A program made the position numbers and the translations under genes. 47,799 nucleotides of DNA from Alistipes sp. (lineage in GTDB: Bacteria > Bacteroidota > Bacteroidia > Bacteroidales > Rikenellaceae), in assembly GCA_017555695.1 (NCBI GenBank), contig JAFZFX010000046.1, positions 1 through 47,799 on the forward strand, given 5' to 3'. The first letter of the stretch is position 1; each line of letters begins with the position of its first letter. Of the stretch, positions 39,181 through 47,799 are shown one piece after another. The notes beneath the pieces were generated by a model, which searched no databases, had not been told where the DNA came from, and saw only the letters and a program-made list of their open reading frames with translations.

Positions 39181-39252
39181 TAGCCCCACCGCGACTCGAA
39201 CGCGAATTTAGGGTTTAGGAAACCCTCGTTCTATCCCTTGAACTATGGAGCC
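39181..39252 (-). tRNA. tRNA-Arg (anticodon CCT)
   Basis: Read on the minus strand, 72 bases fold as a cloverleaf. The acceptor is GGCTCCA / TGGGGCT (with two G-U pairs) and the discriminator is A. The D stem is GTTC / GAAC. The anticodon stem AGGGT / ACCCT holds loop TTCCTAA, anticodon CCT. The T stem is TCGCG / CGCGG with loop TTCGAGT, and the variable loop is 4 bases. CCA is not encoded. It reads AGG codons. It lies 29 bases before the argF' start with no terminator between, and a TATCTTTG box 28 bases upstream could drive both. Confidence 0.93.
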
Positions 39253-39280
39253 ATAACCGCCTACGCCCTGCAGACGAAGA

Positions 39281-39288
39281 CAAAGATA
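39281..39288 (-). promoter_or_regulatory. candidate -7 box for tRNA-Arg and argF'
   Basis: The minus-strand TATCTTTG (complement of 39281-39288) matches TAnnTTTG and lies 28 bases before the tRNA 5' end. No second candidate is seen between the tRNA and argF'. The -33 element is not clear. Confidence 0.45.
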
Positions 39289-39311
39289 GTAATTAATTCA
39301 AAATTAAAATT

Positions 39312-42299
39312 CTATTTTCGTTTTTTTATCACAATAATATTACCACGTTTGGAATCGATTGAGATTGGATTCGCGAGGTTGAATTCTTGTGAAGTTTGAA
39401 ACTCCTCTATTTCAGGAATATTAATTTCCACCTCTGTCGGGTTGAGTTCCAAGCTCTTCCAATCAATATTTAATCTTATGTTTTGCCTATTTGTAGAGAA
39501 GTTTCCGACTGCAATCATAACTTCATCCTCCTTCACAAAAGCCGTAGCCTTTACCTCTGGGTGAGAGGTGGTAACAATAGGATTTTCGTCCCAATAACCA
39601 ATCATTCTCGATTGACTTATACCCCACTGCTTCCATAGTTTCCACATCGGAGCGGGAGAGTGAGCGCCTCCGTAAAGGCGAGCCGTTGCGCCATATACCA
39701 TTCCAAGCCAAGGATTACCACCCTTCTCCAACATATCACTCATAAGTCCGAATGGAATACCAGAGAATGTTACAAACCACTCATCTGCGGTCATATTATT
39801 ATATTCGAAACCTTCGCCAAACCACAAACGGTCAACATAAGGGAAAAATCCAGTGTATTGTTGTGCTGGACCATACGAATATCGGGTGTTAGAGTGCAAA
39901 TCAATCAACGCATTAGTATGATAAGTATCCAGAATTTGGCGCATACGTTTCATCACAGGTCTGTCGAATGATACGTCATCCATATAGATTCCATCGATAC
40001 CAAAATTCTCTAACATCCACCGCAGACCCTCTAAATAGTAGTTTATCCAACGTGAGAAACTTGTGAGCACCAACGCTGCATCTGCTGTACAATTAGGCAA
40101 TTCGGTGTACCACGCAGGGGCATAGTCATCAATAAGATGTTCGTGATGCCAGGGCGTACCATACCCCTCACCCTCTTTGAAAATTTCGTGGCCGAGCGAA
40201 CGCAAAGCATATATCTCATAGGTGTAGTTAGTTAGTTCTCTTACTGTATAATATATCTTTACTCGGCACGAATCCTTATGTTGTTCATCGACAAAGTTCT
40301 TCAACTTCTCACCCGCAATAAATGGATAGTTAATAACGGGATTTTCAGGATTTGAGTGATGAATATTAGCAATATTTGCTCCATCTTTTTTACCCTGTTC
40401 GAATCCCGATGGCGGTAGATGATAATAACGCTCCTCGAAATGTTTTGCTGTATTTACTGGTTTTACTGGTGTGATTTGTAAATCGAATTCAAAGCACATT
40501 GGCTCCTTTTTCAAAGTATGGCGACCCGAGCCAGCCACCACAACAGCAGTTGCGCCACGATTGACGTTGAGATATCCCAAACCCGAATTAGCCCACGAAG
40601 TTGGTAACACTGGTCTATAATCGCGCATTATAGGACCGTTATAACTACCGCCACGGAGTTCGGTTCTTAGACCCGCTTTGGCTCCACCAATCCAGTAACC
40701 ATCCCAATTACCTGACCAATCCCAACGATAATTAGTAGGACAGAGGCCTCCAGAGTGAGCAGCACCCATAAAATATGTTGAACTATGATAGGAATAATTA
40801 GCCTGCAAGTAGATATCTTCTACCTCTATCTGCTCATTTGCCGACACTTCGAGTTCATAATGCAGGTAACCATCGTACTCCAAACGGGCCTTACACAAGA
40901 AATCAATTCCCTGCTTTTGACAGTGACTTTGCCAACTTACCGAGCCAATAGTAGAGGATGTAAATTTTAGATTGCCTTCATCGAAACAGATATTCCCCTT
41001 TGAGGTTTTCACCACAAAGTTGTATGGAGAATTCAAAATTTCCTCCTCGCCCACCTTTATTGAAGATGGTAATCCGCTTTTCGCAATGACTACTTTTTTG
41101 TCGGTAGCCGTGATTGTGTTACCTTGTAGCGTCACCTCTTTATAATCACGAGTAGGTGAGTCGCTAACGCCTATTTGAGAGTTGAGCCATCGAAGACGTG
41201 ACATACGCCACAAATCGCTCTCGCCCCTATCTGACAAAACTTTAGGCAAAACTTTTATTGCGATATCAACCTTTTGGGGTTCAATACCATCGGCTGAAAT
41301 GCAAAGTTCTCCACGATATACGCCAGCCTTTGCATTATGAGGAATCTGAACACCACACCAGAGTGCTTGAACCTCACCTTGCTTAACATCTACATCGAAT
41401 GAGAGAGGCTCACCATCCCAATTAACTCCCTCCAAATTGAAACAAGTAATAGAGTCTGCAACGATACTATTGCGATCTGAAACAAGGTCGCTGAATTCGA
41501 TTTTCAGATTATTCACATCGCTCTTTGCAGCCCATACACCCACCTGCCAAGTATAATACTCATTGCGACAGGCGACTCCCTGAAAACTTGATGATGGACC
41601 ACGTTGCACCCAACGAACTGGTAGTTTATCCTTCAATCGAATTTGAAAAACTCTATCTTCGGGGAATAATACCATAGGTGTGGTAGCATTAGATAGGAGT
41701 TGCTCGGTCTCTGCAACGGTGGCTATATTACCCATCGATGTAAAGGCATCAAAACGAGAACGCTCCTCAAAATATAACACCTTTGCATCGGGGATTTCTT
41801 TAGACCCCTCCACTAAATCTACCCACTGGCTTTGTGGATTATAGTTGGCTGGTAAATAGTGATTCCACTTATTAAAACGGCCTTCATGCCATCCTCGCAG
41901 GAAATTATATGGCATATAATATATGCAGTATTCTCCTTTGCCCGATGTTGGCTCGAAAAGCAATACACCTCGCTCGGCAGAAATCTCACTTGCAATGACA
42001 TTATTTATATGCTCACCAGTGGCCATATCAACCACAATGACACCCTTGCTGTCAAACCTCAAATCGGGACGTCGCCAGGGAAGAGTTACTCGCACCACAC
42101 GACTCTCACTCTCCACCTTAACCAAAGCTCGATGGTTGCCATATCCGTCGGCGTTCCACATTGAGTCTGCCACAATGAAAGGAATACCATCAGGGGCATA
42201 ACTCTTATAGAGGTCTGCCTCGGTATAACCTTCAAAACGACTGCAAGATACAAAACTGAGCGACAAAGCAAACAACACAACAAAGGTCTTCATATTCAT
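39312..42299 (-). CDS. large glycoside-hydrolase-like lipoprotein (DUF6067-like)
   Basis: This 995-residue protein has a lipoprotein signal (lipobox LSFVSC, Cys19). N-terminal beta domains come first (to about 370), then a galactose-mutarotase-like beta-sandwich region. A TIM-barrel-like part from about 640 contains FGIDGIYMDDVSFDRP (near 763-778), in which the DD pair may be catalytic. The protein then runs to a C-terminal beta domain. The whole resembles DUF6067 glycoside-hydrolase-domain proteins of gut Bacteroidota, and I know no confirmed substrate. The gene is visibly richer in A/T than its neighbours, with more A/T-ending codons, suggesting acquisition. It starts at ATG 42299 (or 42293) and is divergent from the sialate O-acetylesterase. 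Confidence 0.75.
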   Translation of the reverse strand: MNMKTFVVLFALSLSFVSCSRFEGYTEADLYKSYAPDGIPFIVADSMWNADGYGNHRALVKVESESRVVRVTLPWRRPDLRFDSKGVIVVDMATGEHINNVIASEISAERGVLLFEPTSGKGEYCIYYMPYNFLRGWHEGRFNKWNHYLPANYNPQSQWVDLVEGSKEIPDAKVLYFEERSRFDAFTSMGNIATVAETEQLLSNATTPMVLFPEDRVFQIRLKDKLPVRWVQRGPSSSFQGVACRNEYYTWQVGVWAAKSDVNNLKIEFSDLVSDRNSIVADSITCFNLEGVNWDGEPLSFDVDVKQGEVQALWCGVQIPHNAKAGVYRGELCISADGIEPQKVDIAIKVLPKVLSDRGESDLWRMSRLRWLNSQIGVSDSPTRDYKEVTLQGNTITATDKKVVIAKSGLPSSIKVGEEEILNSPYNFVVKTSKGNICFDEGNLKFTSSTIGSVSWQSHCQKQGIDFLCKARLEYDGYLHYELEVSANEQIEVEDIYLQANYSYHSSTYFMGAAHSGGLCPTNYRWDWSGNWDGYWIGGAKAGLRTELRGGSYNGPIMRDYRPVLPTSWANSGLGYLNVNRGATAVVVAGSGRHTLKKEPMCFEFDLQITPVKPVNTAKHFEERYYHLPPSGFEQGKKDGANIANIHHSNPENPVINYPFIAGEKLKNFVDEQHKDSCRVKIYYTVRELTNYTYEIYALRSLGHEIFKEGEGYGTPWHHEHLIDDYAPAWYTELPNCTADAALVLTSFSRWINYYLEGLRWMLENFGIDGIYMDDVSFDRPVMKRMRQILDTYHTNALIDLHSNTRYSYGPAQQYTGFFPYVDRLWFGEGFEYNNMTADEWFVTFSGIPFGLMSDMLEKGGNPWLGMVYGATARLYGGAHSPAPMWKLWKQWGISQSRMIGYWDENPIVTTSHPEVKATAFVKEDEVMIAVGNFSTNRQNIRLNIDWKSLELNPTEVEINIPEIEEFQTSQEFNLANPISIDSKRGNIIVIKKRK

Positions 42300-42364
42300 C
42301 TGGGTTAGACATTATTTTGTCAATACATAATCATTCAAAAAAGCGAAGTGGGTCGTTTATACAA

Positions 42365-42395
42365 CAAAATTAAGTAATTTCGTGAGAAATGCAAA
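42365..42395 (-). promoter_or_regulatory. promoter of the DUF6067-like gene
   Basis: On the minus strand, TTTG (complement of 42392-42395), 19 bases, then TAATTTTG (complement of 42365-42372). The leader is about 60 bases. The rest of the 305-base divergent spacer (42300-42604) is AT-rich. It contains a small hairpin caatc-taaa-gattg (42493-42506) followed by a T-run, and otherwise nothing I can name. Confidence 0.68.
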
Positions 42396-42560
42396 ACGTT
42401 GAAGTTGCGAAGTTTGACCTATTCGATAAATATTGAGATGAGGCTAACAATTTTTCAATCAAATTCGAAAGGCCTACAAATCAAAAATTGCCCAATCTAA
42501 AGATTGAGTTATTTTTTATTATATATGCGGAATAATCTAACGAAAACCGATTAAAAAGAT

Positions 42561-42568
42561 TAACTTTG
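42561..42568 (+). promoter_or_regulatory. candidate -7 box of the sialate O-acetylesterase gene
   Basis: TAACTTTG matches TAnnTTTG and lies 36 bases before the ATG at 42605. About 30 bases upstream is ATATGCGGAAT (42523-42533). The inverted copy of this 11-mer occurs at 36937-36947, upstream of the sialidase-fold gene. Confidence 0.45.
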
Positions 42569-42604
42569 AATCTACGAAACGAGAAACTTATAAAAATAAC
42601 AGAT

Positions 42605-44611
42605 ATGAAAACATTAAGAATTTTAATCCTCTCTCTGGTGCTGTCTATAGCATTGCTTCTGCCCGCAGCTGCCAAGATAGAGTTGTGTCCGCTCTTTACC
42701 GACAATATGGTATTGCAGCAGAAGAGCGACGCCCCCGTATGGGGCAAGGCCGAGCCAAATGCGACCATCACCGTCACCACATCGTGGAACAAAGCATCAT
42801 ACACAGCCTCGGCCGAAGCCGACGGCAAGTGGATGGTAAAGGTGCGCACACCCAAGGCGGGAGGCCCCTACACGATGACTATCAGCGAGGCTGGCGAGAG
42901 CATCACGCTAAAGAACATCCTCATCGGCGAGGTGTGGCTCTGTTCGGGTCAGTCGAATATGCAGATGCCCGTCAGCGGCAGCTGGGCCAAGGTAACCAAC
43001 CACGAGCAGGAGGTGCAGGATGCTGCAAAATACCCCAAAATCAGACTTATCGGCGTGGAGCGAATGACAAGTTCAAAGCCCGAAGATAACTTTACGACCT
43101 ATGGCGACGGCTGGATGGTATGCTCACCCGAGAGTATCGCCGAGTTCTCGGCTACGGCCTACTTCTTCGGTCGCGAGATTCACCTCAAGCAGGGCGTACC
43201 CGTGGGATTGATTCACTCGTCGTGGGGTGGCACAGTTATCGAGGCGTGGATGACAAAGGATGCACTCCAGGGCGTGAAAGACCTCGGCACGCAGGCCGAG
43301 ATGGTGTCGGGCTGGCCTGTCGAGCGCGAGGAGCGTCGTGCAAAGAGCCAGGGCGCTGTGGAGGCGTGGAATCGCCTTGCTACGACTTTCGATGCGGTAT
43401 ATGCCGAGATGGACGACTTCAAGGAGCCCAAATATGACGACTCTCGCTGGGACAACATCAAGTTGCCTGGCAACATCGAGCAGATATACCGAGGCTTCGA
43501 CGGCCATGTGCTCGTGCGCAAGAGTATCGACATTCCCGCAGAGTGGGCTGGCAAGAGCCTCACAATGCGCATACAAGGCGTTGATGACAAGGATGTGACC
43601 TACTTCAACGGACAGAAGATTGGCGAAAACAGCGGTTGGAACCGTTCTCGTAGCTACACCATCCCCGCCGAGTTGGTGAAGGAGGGTAAGGTCATTGTGG
43701 CCATCCGTATTATGGATACATCTGGCAACGGCGGCATTCCCGGCAACGACCAGTCGTTCTACATCGAGGATGCTGAGGGCAAGCGACTCTCGCTCGCAGG
43801 CGAGTGGAAGTCAAAGAGGGAGGCCGACTACAGCCTGATGCCCGCAAAGCCTGTAAATATGTACAACGAGCCCTATTGGTCTACGGTACTCTACAACGCA
43901 ATGATTAGCCCGCTGGTGCCCTACGCCATCAAGGGTGCGATATGGTATCAGGGTTGCTCTAACGACGACCGCGCATATCAGTATCAGGATTTGATGAAAC
44001 TGCTCATCGCCGACTGGCGCGCACAGTGGGGTTACAACTTCCCCTTCTACATCACACAGCTGGCGAACTACACTGCCCTCCAGACAAAGCCCACCGAATC
44101 GACTTGGGCAGAGTTGCGTGAGGCTCAGACAATGGCGGCACAGCTTGTACCCAACACTGGTATGGCCGTAACGATTGATATCGGTGAGGCTGGCGACATT
44201 CACCCCCGCAACAAGCAGGAGGTGGGACGCCGTCTGGCTCTGCAGGCTCTCAACAAGACCTACGGTATGGCCATCGAGTGTTCTGGTCCGATGTTCGATA
44301 GTTATGAGGTCGATGGCGAGATCATCCGCATCAAGTTCTCATCTACGGCCAAGGGTCTGGTGGTTAAGGGCGACAAGCTCGAGGGCTTCACCATCGCTGG
44401 TGCCGACCACAAGTTCCACTGGGCAGAGGCCAAAATCGTGGGCGACTGCGTAGAGGTGAGCTGCAAGGATGTACCCCGTCCGCTGGCAGTACGCTACGCC
44501 TGGGCACACAACCCGCTCGGCAACCTCTACAACACCGCTGGGCTGCCCGCATCACCCTTCCGCACCGACAGTTGGCAGGGCATAACTATCAGCAAAACCA
44601 GCCGATACTAA
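42605..44611 (+). CDS. sialate O-acetylesterase (SASA/SGNH family)
   Basis: This is a predicted exported esterase that removes O-acetyl groups from sialic acids or other glycans. The 668 residues have a signal peptide (MKTLRILILSLVLSIALLLPAAA). The SGNH block I motif is LCSGQSNM with nucleophile Ser117 (GQSNM at 115-119). AIWYQGCSND follows near 440, and the catalytic Asp-x-x-His is in GDIHPRNKQEV. A beta-galactosidase-like jellyroll is inserted in the middle (about 255-400, VLVRKSIDIPAEWAGK...), common in long bacterial SASA proteins. I start at ATG 42605 because an in-frame TTG further upstream overlaps the promoter box. It is divergent from the large glycosidase-like gene, and both probably act on host glycans. 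Confidence 0.92.
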   Translation: MKTLRILILSLVLSIALLLPAAAKIELCPLFTDNMVLQQKSDAPVWGKAEPNATITVTTSWNKASYTASAEADGKWMVKVRTPKAGGPYTMTISEAGESITLKNILIGEVWLCSGQSNMQMPVSGSWAKVTNHEQEVQDAAKYPKIRLIGVERMTSSKPEDNFTTYGDGWMVCSPESIAEFSATAYFFGREIHLKQGVPVGLIHSSWGGTVIEAWMTKDALQGVKDLGTQAEMVSGWPVEREERRAKSQGAVEAWNRLATTFDAVYAEMDDFKEPKYDDSRWDNIKLPGNIEQIYRGFDGHVLVRKSIDIPAEWAGKSLTMRIQGVDDKDVTYFNGQKIGENSGWNRSRSYTIPAELVKEGKVIVAIRIMDTSGNGGIPGNDQSFYIEDAEGKRLSLAGEWKSKREADYSLMPAKPVNMYNEPYWSTVLYNAMISPLVPYAIKGAIWYQGCSNDDRAYQYQDLMKLLIADWRAQWGYNFPFYITQLANYTALQTKPTESTWAELREAQTMAAQLVPNTGMAVTIDIGEAGDIHPRNKQEVGRRLALQALNKTYGMAIECSGPMFDSYEVDGEIIRIKFSSTAKGLVVKGDKLEGFTIAGADHKFHWAEAKIVGDCVEVSCKDVPRPLAVRYAWAHNPLGNLYNTAGLPASPFRTDSWQGITISKTSRY

Positions 44612-44628
44612 CCTCTCACTCGCTACCC

Positions 44629-44648
44629 CACCTCGCTACGGCGAGGTG
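44629..44648 (+). other. UNCG-capped hairpin after the esterase gene
   Basis: An 8-bp stem (cacctcgc / gcgaggtg) is closed by the tetraloop TACG on a C-G pair, which is an exceptionally stable UNCG loop. No T-run follows. It could protect the mRNA 3' end or pause polymerase before the terminator at 44672-44720. Confidence 0.6.
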
Positions 44649-44671
44649 ACGGTGGCAGGAGGTGATGATAC

Positions 44672-44720
44672 AAAAAAAAGGAATCGCCCGACTCCATACG
44701 GAATCGGGCGACTCTCTTTT
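44672..44720. terminator. terminator of rpoC, possibly bidirectional
   Basis: The stem gaatcgcccgactcc / ggaatcgggcgactc (two mismatches) has loop atac. On the minus side it is followed by eight U (complement of 44672-44679), fitting rpoC. The plus side has tctctttt and can serve the esterase gene. Confidence 0.85.
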
Positions 44721-44733
44721 ATAGTACTCGGAG

Positions 44734-47700
44734 TTACTCGGCCTGAGCCAACTCCTCAACATCTGACTTAAGACCAACGATAAGGTTGTCGTAATCACGC
44801 AGACCTGTACCACCAGGAATCAGGTGACCGCAGATTACATTCTCCTTCAAGTTTGCCAACGGGTCAATCTTACCCTGGATAGCAGCCTCGTTCAAGACCT
44901 TAGTAGTCTCCTGGAACGATGCAGCCGAGATAAAGCTTGAAGTCTGCAATGCGGCGCGTGTGATACCCTGGAGTACCTGGTTAGAGGTAGCGGGTACGAT
45001 GTCACGAACCTTAACGAGCTTCATATCGCGACGCTTGAGACCAGAGTTCTCGTCACGCAACTTACGCAATGAGATAATCTGACCGGGCTGTACATTCTGT
45101 GAATCACCAGCATCCTCAACTACTACCTTGTCGTAGAGCTCGTCGTTTACATCCATAAACTCCCACTTATCTACGATCTGGTCCTCGAAGAAGCGTGAAT
45201 CACCCGGATCCTCAATCTTGACCTTGCTCATCATCTGACGAACGATAACCTCGAAGTGCTTGTCGTTAATCTTTACACCCTGCATACGGTAAACCTCCTG
45301 TACCTCGTTTACGATGTACTCCTGAACCTTTGTGGGACCCAAGATGCGGAGGATATCGCCAGGTGTGATAGCACCATCAGACAACGCCATACCAGCCTTA
45401 ACATAATCGTTCTCCTGAACGACGATCTGGCGGCTCAGCGGCACGAGGTACTTCTTAACATCTCCAGCGCGTGATGTGATAACGATCTCGCGGTTACCAC
45501 GCTTGATCTTACCGAATGTTACCTCACCGTCAATCTCCGATACGATAGCGGGGTTAGACGGGTTACGAGCCTCGAAGAGCTCAGTAACACGGGGAAGACC
45601 TCCGGTGATATCACCACCACCCTTACCAACAGCACGAGGAATCTTAATCAAGATATCGCCTGCCTTAATCTTGGCGTTATCCTTAACGATGATGTGAGCC
45701 GTAACGGGAAGGTTGTAAGACTTAACCTCCTCACCATCCTTGTTTACGATGCGGATAACAGGGTTCTTGGTACGGTCCTTAGACTCGATAACCACCTTCT
45801 CTGAAAGGCCTGTCTGCTCGTCACGCTCATCGCGATAAGTAACACCCTCGATGATGCTCTCAAATGCTACGCGACCATCGGTCTCGGCGATGATAACTGC
45901 GTTGTAGGGATCCCACTCGCAGATCAAATCGCCCTTCTTCACCATTGCACCATCCTGCATAAAGAGCTGTGATGCATAAGGCAATGCGTGTGTATAGAGA
46001 ACAATCTCGGTCTTGGGGTCTACAATACGGAACTCTGACTGGCGTGAGATAACGATCTCCATAGTCTCGCCCTCTGAGTTCTTGCTCTTGATTGTACGCA
46101 ACTCGTCAATCTCGAGGCGACCCTCATATTTCGAAATAACATTAGTCTCAACAGTTGTACCACCCGCAACACCACCGACGTGGAATGTACGAAGTGTAAG
46201 CTGTGTACCAGGCTCACCGATAGACTGTGCTGCGATAACACCTACAACCTCACCCTTCTGTACCATACGGGCAGTTGCGAGGTTGCGGCCATAACACTTG
46301 GCACATACACCGTGACGAGCCTCACAAGTGAGCACTGAACGAATCTCTACTGACTCCAGCGGTGAACGGTCGATAGCCTCAGCAATCTGCTCGGTAATCT
46401 CCTCACCTGCCTTGCAGATGATGTCGCCCGTTGTGGGGTCGATAACATCATTCAAGGCTGTACGACCCAAGATGCGGTCGTAGAGAGTCTGTACAACATC
46501 GTCGTTACGCTTGATAGCGGTAGCAGTCAAACCACGCAATGTACCACAATCCTCCTCGTTGATGATTACATCCTGTGCAACATCCACCAAACGACGAGTC
46601 AAGTAACCTGCATCGGCAGTCTTCAACGCCGTATCGGCAAGACCCTTACGGGCACCGTGAGTAGAGATGAAGTACTCGAGCACCGAAAGACCCTCCTTGA
46701 AGTTTGACAAGATAGGGTTCTCGATAACCTGCTGACCACCCTCAACACCAGACTTCTGGGGCTTGGCCATCAAACCACGCATACCAGAGAGCTGACGAAT
46801 CTGCTCCTTAGAACCACGGGCTCCTGAATCAAGCATCATATAAACGGGGTTGAAACCGTCCTGGTCCTTAATCAGGGTGTCGATAACCTGCTTTGTAAGC
46901 TTGTTGTTGATGTTTGTCCAAACATCGATGATCTGGTTATAACGCTCGTTGTTGGTGATAAGACCCATATTATAGTCATCCATAATAGCGTCGGCCTTCT
47001 CGTAACCCTCCTGTACCAACTCCTGCTTAACATCGGGAATGATAACAGCATCGAGGTTAAACGACAGACCACCCTGGAACGCCATACGGTAACCCATATG
47101 CTTGATATCGTCAAGGAACTTAGCCACCTTGTCAGCACCGGCCTTCTTCAAAACGACTGCGATGATATCACGCAGTGACTTCTTGGTAAGGATGGTGTTG
47201 ATGTAACCTACCTCGGCAGGAACAACCTGGTTGAAAAGGATACGACCGATAGTGGTCTCCTTCAACTCCTCGTACTCGTTGCCGTTCTCGTCTACATCGC
47301 GAACTACGCACTTAACGATTGCGTGCAGGTCAGCGCGCTTCTCGTTGTAAGCGATGATTGCCTCCTCGGGACCGTAGAATACCAGACCCTCACCCTTAAC
47401 ACCGGGACGGGGCTTTGTGATATAGTACAGACCCAAGACCATATCCTGTGAAGGTACGGTGATAGGCGCACCATTGGCGGGGTTCAAGACATTGTGAGAA
47501 CCAAGCATCAAAATCTGAGCCTCCAAGATAGCGGCGTTGCCCAAAGGCAAGTGAACGGCCATCTGGTCACCGTCGAAGTCGGCGTTGAACGCTGTACAAG
47601 CCAGCGGGTGCAACTGCATTGCCTTACCCTCGATGAGCTTAGGCTGGAATGCCTGGATACCCAAACGGTGAAGGGTCGGAGCACGGTTCATCAATACGGG

Positions 47701-47799
47701 GTGACCCTTGATGACATTCTCCAGGATGCCCCAGATAACGGGGTCCTTTCTATCTATAATCTTCTTTGCTGACTTAACAGTCTTAACGATTCCGCGCTC
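44734..47799 (-). CDS. rpoC: DNA-directed RNA polymerase beta' subunit, C-terminal part
   Basis: The reading frame is open to the window edge at 47799, so the start is outside. 1021 residues are visible, out of about 1,420 expected in Bacteroidota. Near the edge one sees [20 protein letters not shown], then [11 protein letters not shown] and the catalytic NADFDGD that holds the active-site magnesium (about 47566-47586). Further on are the trigger-loop and bridge-helix regions ([36 protein letters not shown]-like [17 protein letters not shown]), the zinc site [17 protein letters not shown], and the C-terminal [13 protein letters not shown] stretch between about residues 570 and 750 reads as the lineage insertion with repeated beta-barrel sandwich units. 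A strong terminator follows. Confidence 0.98.
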   Translation of the reverse strand, partial: ERGIVKTVKSAKKIIDRKDPVIWGILENVIKGHPVLMNRAPTLHRLGIQAFQPKLIEGKAMQLHPLACTAFNADFDGDQMAVHLPLGNAAILEAQILMLGSHNVLNPANGAPITVPSQDMVLGLYYITKPRPGVKGEGLVFYGPEEAIIAYNEKRADLHAIVKCVVRDVDENGNEYEELKETTIGRILFNQVVPAEVGYINTILTKKSLRDIIAVVLKKAGADKVAKFLDDIKHMGYRMAFQGGLSFNLDAVIIPDVKQELVQEGYEKADAIMDDYNMGLITNNERYNQIIDVWTNINNKLTKQVIDTLIKDQDGFNPVYMMLDSGARGSKEQIRQLSGMRGLMAKPQKSGVEGGQQVIENPILSNFKEGLSVLEYFISTHGARKGLADTALKTADAGYLTRRLVDVAQDVIINEEDCGTLRGLTATAIKRNDDVVQTLYDRILGRTALNDVIDPTTGDIICKAGEEITEQIAEAIDRSPLESVEIRSVLTCEARHGVCAKCYGRNLATARMVQKGEVVGVIAAQSIGEPGTQLTLRTFHVGGVAGGTTVETNVISKYEGRLEIDELRTIKSKNSEGETMEIVISRQSEFRIVDPKTEIVLYTHALPYASQLFMQDGAMVKKGDLICEWDPYNAVIIAETDGRVAFESIIEGVTYRDERDEQTGLSEKVVIESKDRTKNPVIRIVNKDGEEVKSYNLPVTAHIIVKDNAKIKAGDILIKIPRAVGKGGGDITGGLPRVTELFEARNPSNPAIVSEIDGEVTFGKIKRGNREIVITSRAGDVKKYLVPLSRQIVVQENDYVKAGMALSDGAITPGDILRILGPTKVQEYIVNEVQEVYRMQGVKINDKHFEVIVRQMMSKVKIEDPGDSRFFEDQIVDKWEFMDVNDELYDKVVVEDAGDSQNVQPGQIISLRKLRDENSGLKRRDMKLVKVRDIVPATSNQVLQGITRAALQTSSFISAASFQETTKVLNEAAIQGKIDPLANLKENVICGHLIPGGTGLRDYDNLIVGLKSDVEELAQAE

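Noticed and set aside
42523-42533. Shared 11-mer ATATGCGGAAT with 36937-36947 as a defined regulon motif
   Set aside because: Two copies in AT-rich DNA with different distances to the promoters are too little. Kept only as a hint with the gdhA palindrome.
44629-44648. Hairpin with UNCG loop as the terminator of the esterase gene
   Set aside because: It has no T-run. The T-flanked hairpin at 44672-44720 is the better terminator.
1-47799. CRISPR arrays, insertion sequences, phage genes or integrases
   Set aside because: No spaced direct repeats, transposase or integrase motifs were found. The only long repeat is the tandem oxidoreductase pair.

Overview
The window looks like chromosome of a member of the Bacteroidota, order Bacteroidales, possibly Alistipes-like (Rikenellaceae). 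I rest this on five things. Promoter -7 boxes of the form TAnnTTTG recur with TTG/TTTG 19-21 bases upstream. Shine-Dalgarno sequences are nearly absent. There is a DAHP synthase-chorismate mutase fusion. The ornithine transcarbamylase is of the N-succinylornithine type. DUF5683, OstA-like and SurA-like genes are arranged as is usual in this group. The genus is a guess.

Layout. 0.1-5.8 kb (minus strand): a tight operon parA-parB-DUF5683 protein-LysM lytic transglycosylase-mnmE. 5.9-12 kb (plus): a CPBP membrane protease, then an envelope-biogenesis run of a SurA-like lipoprotein, a two-domain parvulin chaperone and an OstA/LptA-like protein. 12.1-15.1 kb: two tandem, very similar Gfo/Idh/MocA oxidoreductases, each with its own promoter and terminator. 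15.1-18.9 kb: a TonB-dependent receptor divergent from a LuxR-type regulator and a nitroreductase lipoprotein, with a 20-bp near-palindrome between the two promoters. 18.9-23.2 kb: the phenylalanine/tyrosine pathway, namely leader peptide, prephenate dehydratase, aminotransferase, prephenate dehydrogenase and, after a hairpin terminator, DAHP synthase-chorismate mutase. 23.3-27.5 kb: alpha/beta hydrolase, membrane-anchored MurF-like ligase, D-Ala-D-Ala ligase and a small beta-barrel. 27.6-33.7 kb (minus): an aminotransferase and an exopolysaccharide set (Wza-like, Wzz-like, WecA-like). 33.8-44.6 kb: flavin reductase, GH16, glutamate dehydrogenase, a sialidase-fold protein, argF' with a tRNA-Arg just upstream, a large AT-rich glycosidase-like lipoprotein and a sialate O-acetylesterase. 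44.7 kb to the end (minus): rpoC, cut by the window edge.

The strongest undescribed-looking element is at 18.91-19.15 kb. A good promoter is followed by a 21-codon ORF in which eight of codons 3-12 are Phe or Tyr. An 11-bp terminator hairpin with a U-run follows, ending 11 bases before pheA. A 9-base segment inside the small ORF is identical to the 3' arm of that terminator, so it can pair with the 5' arm instead. This is the architecture of ribosome-mediated transcription attenuation, placed in front of the genes that make Phe and Tyr.

Other points worth attention are the palindromic operator candidate of the TonB receptor/LuxR pair, a glycine-alanine-lysine insertion in the lid region of Ddl, a likely tRNA-Arg/argF' co-transcript, and a patch of near-identity between the tandem oxidoreductases.
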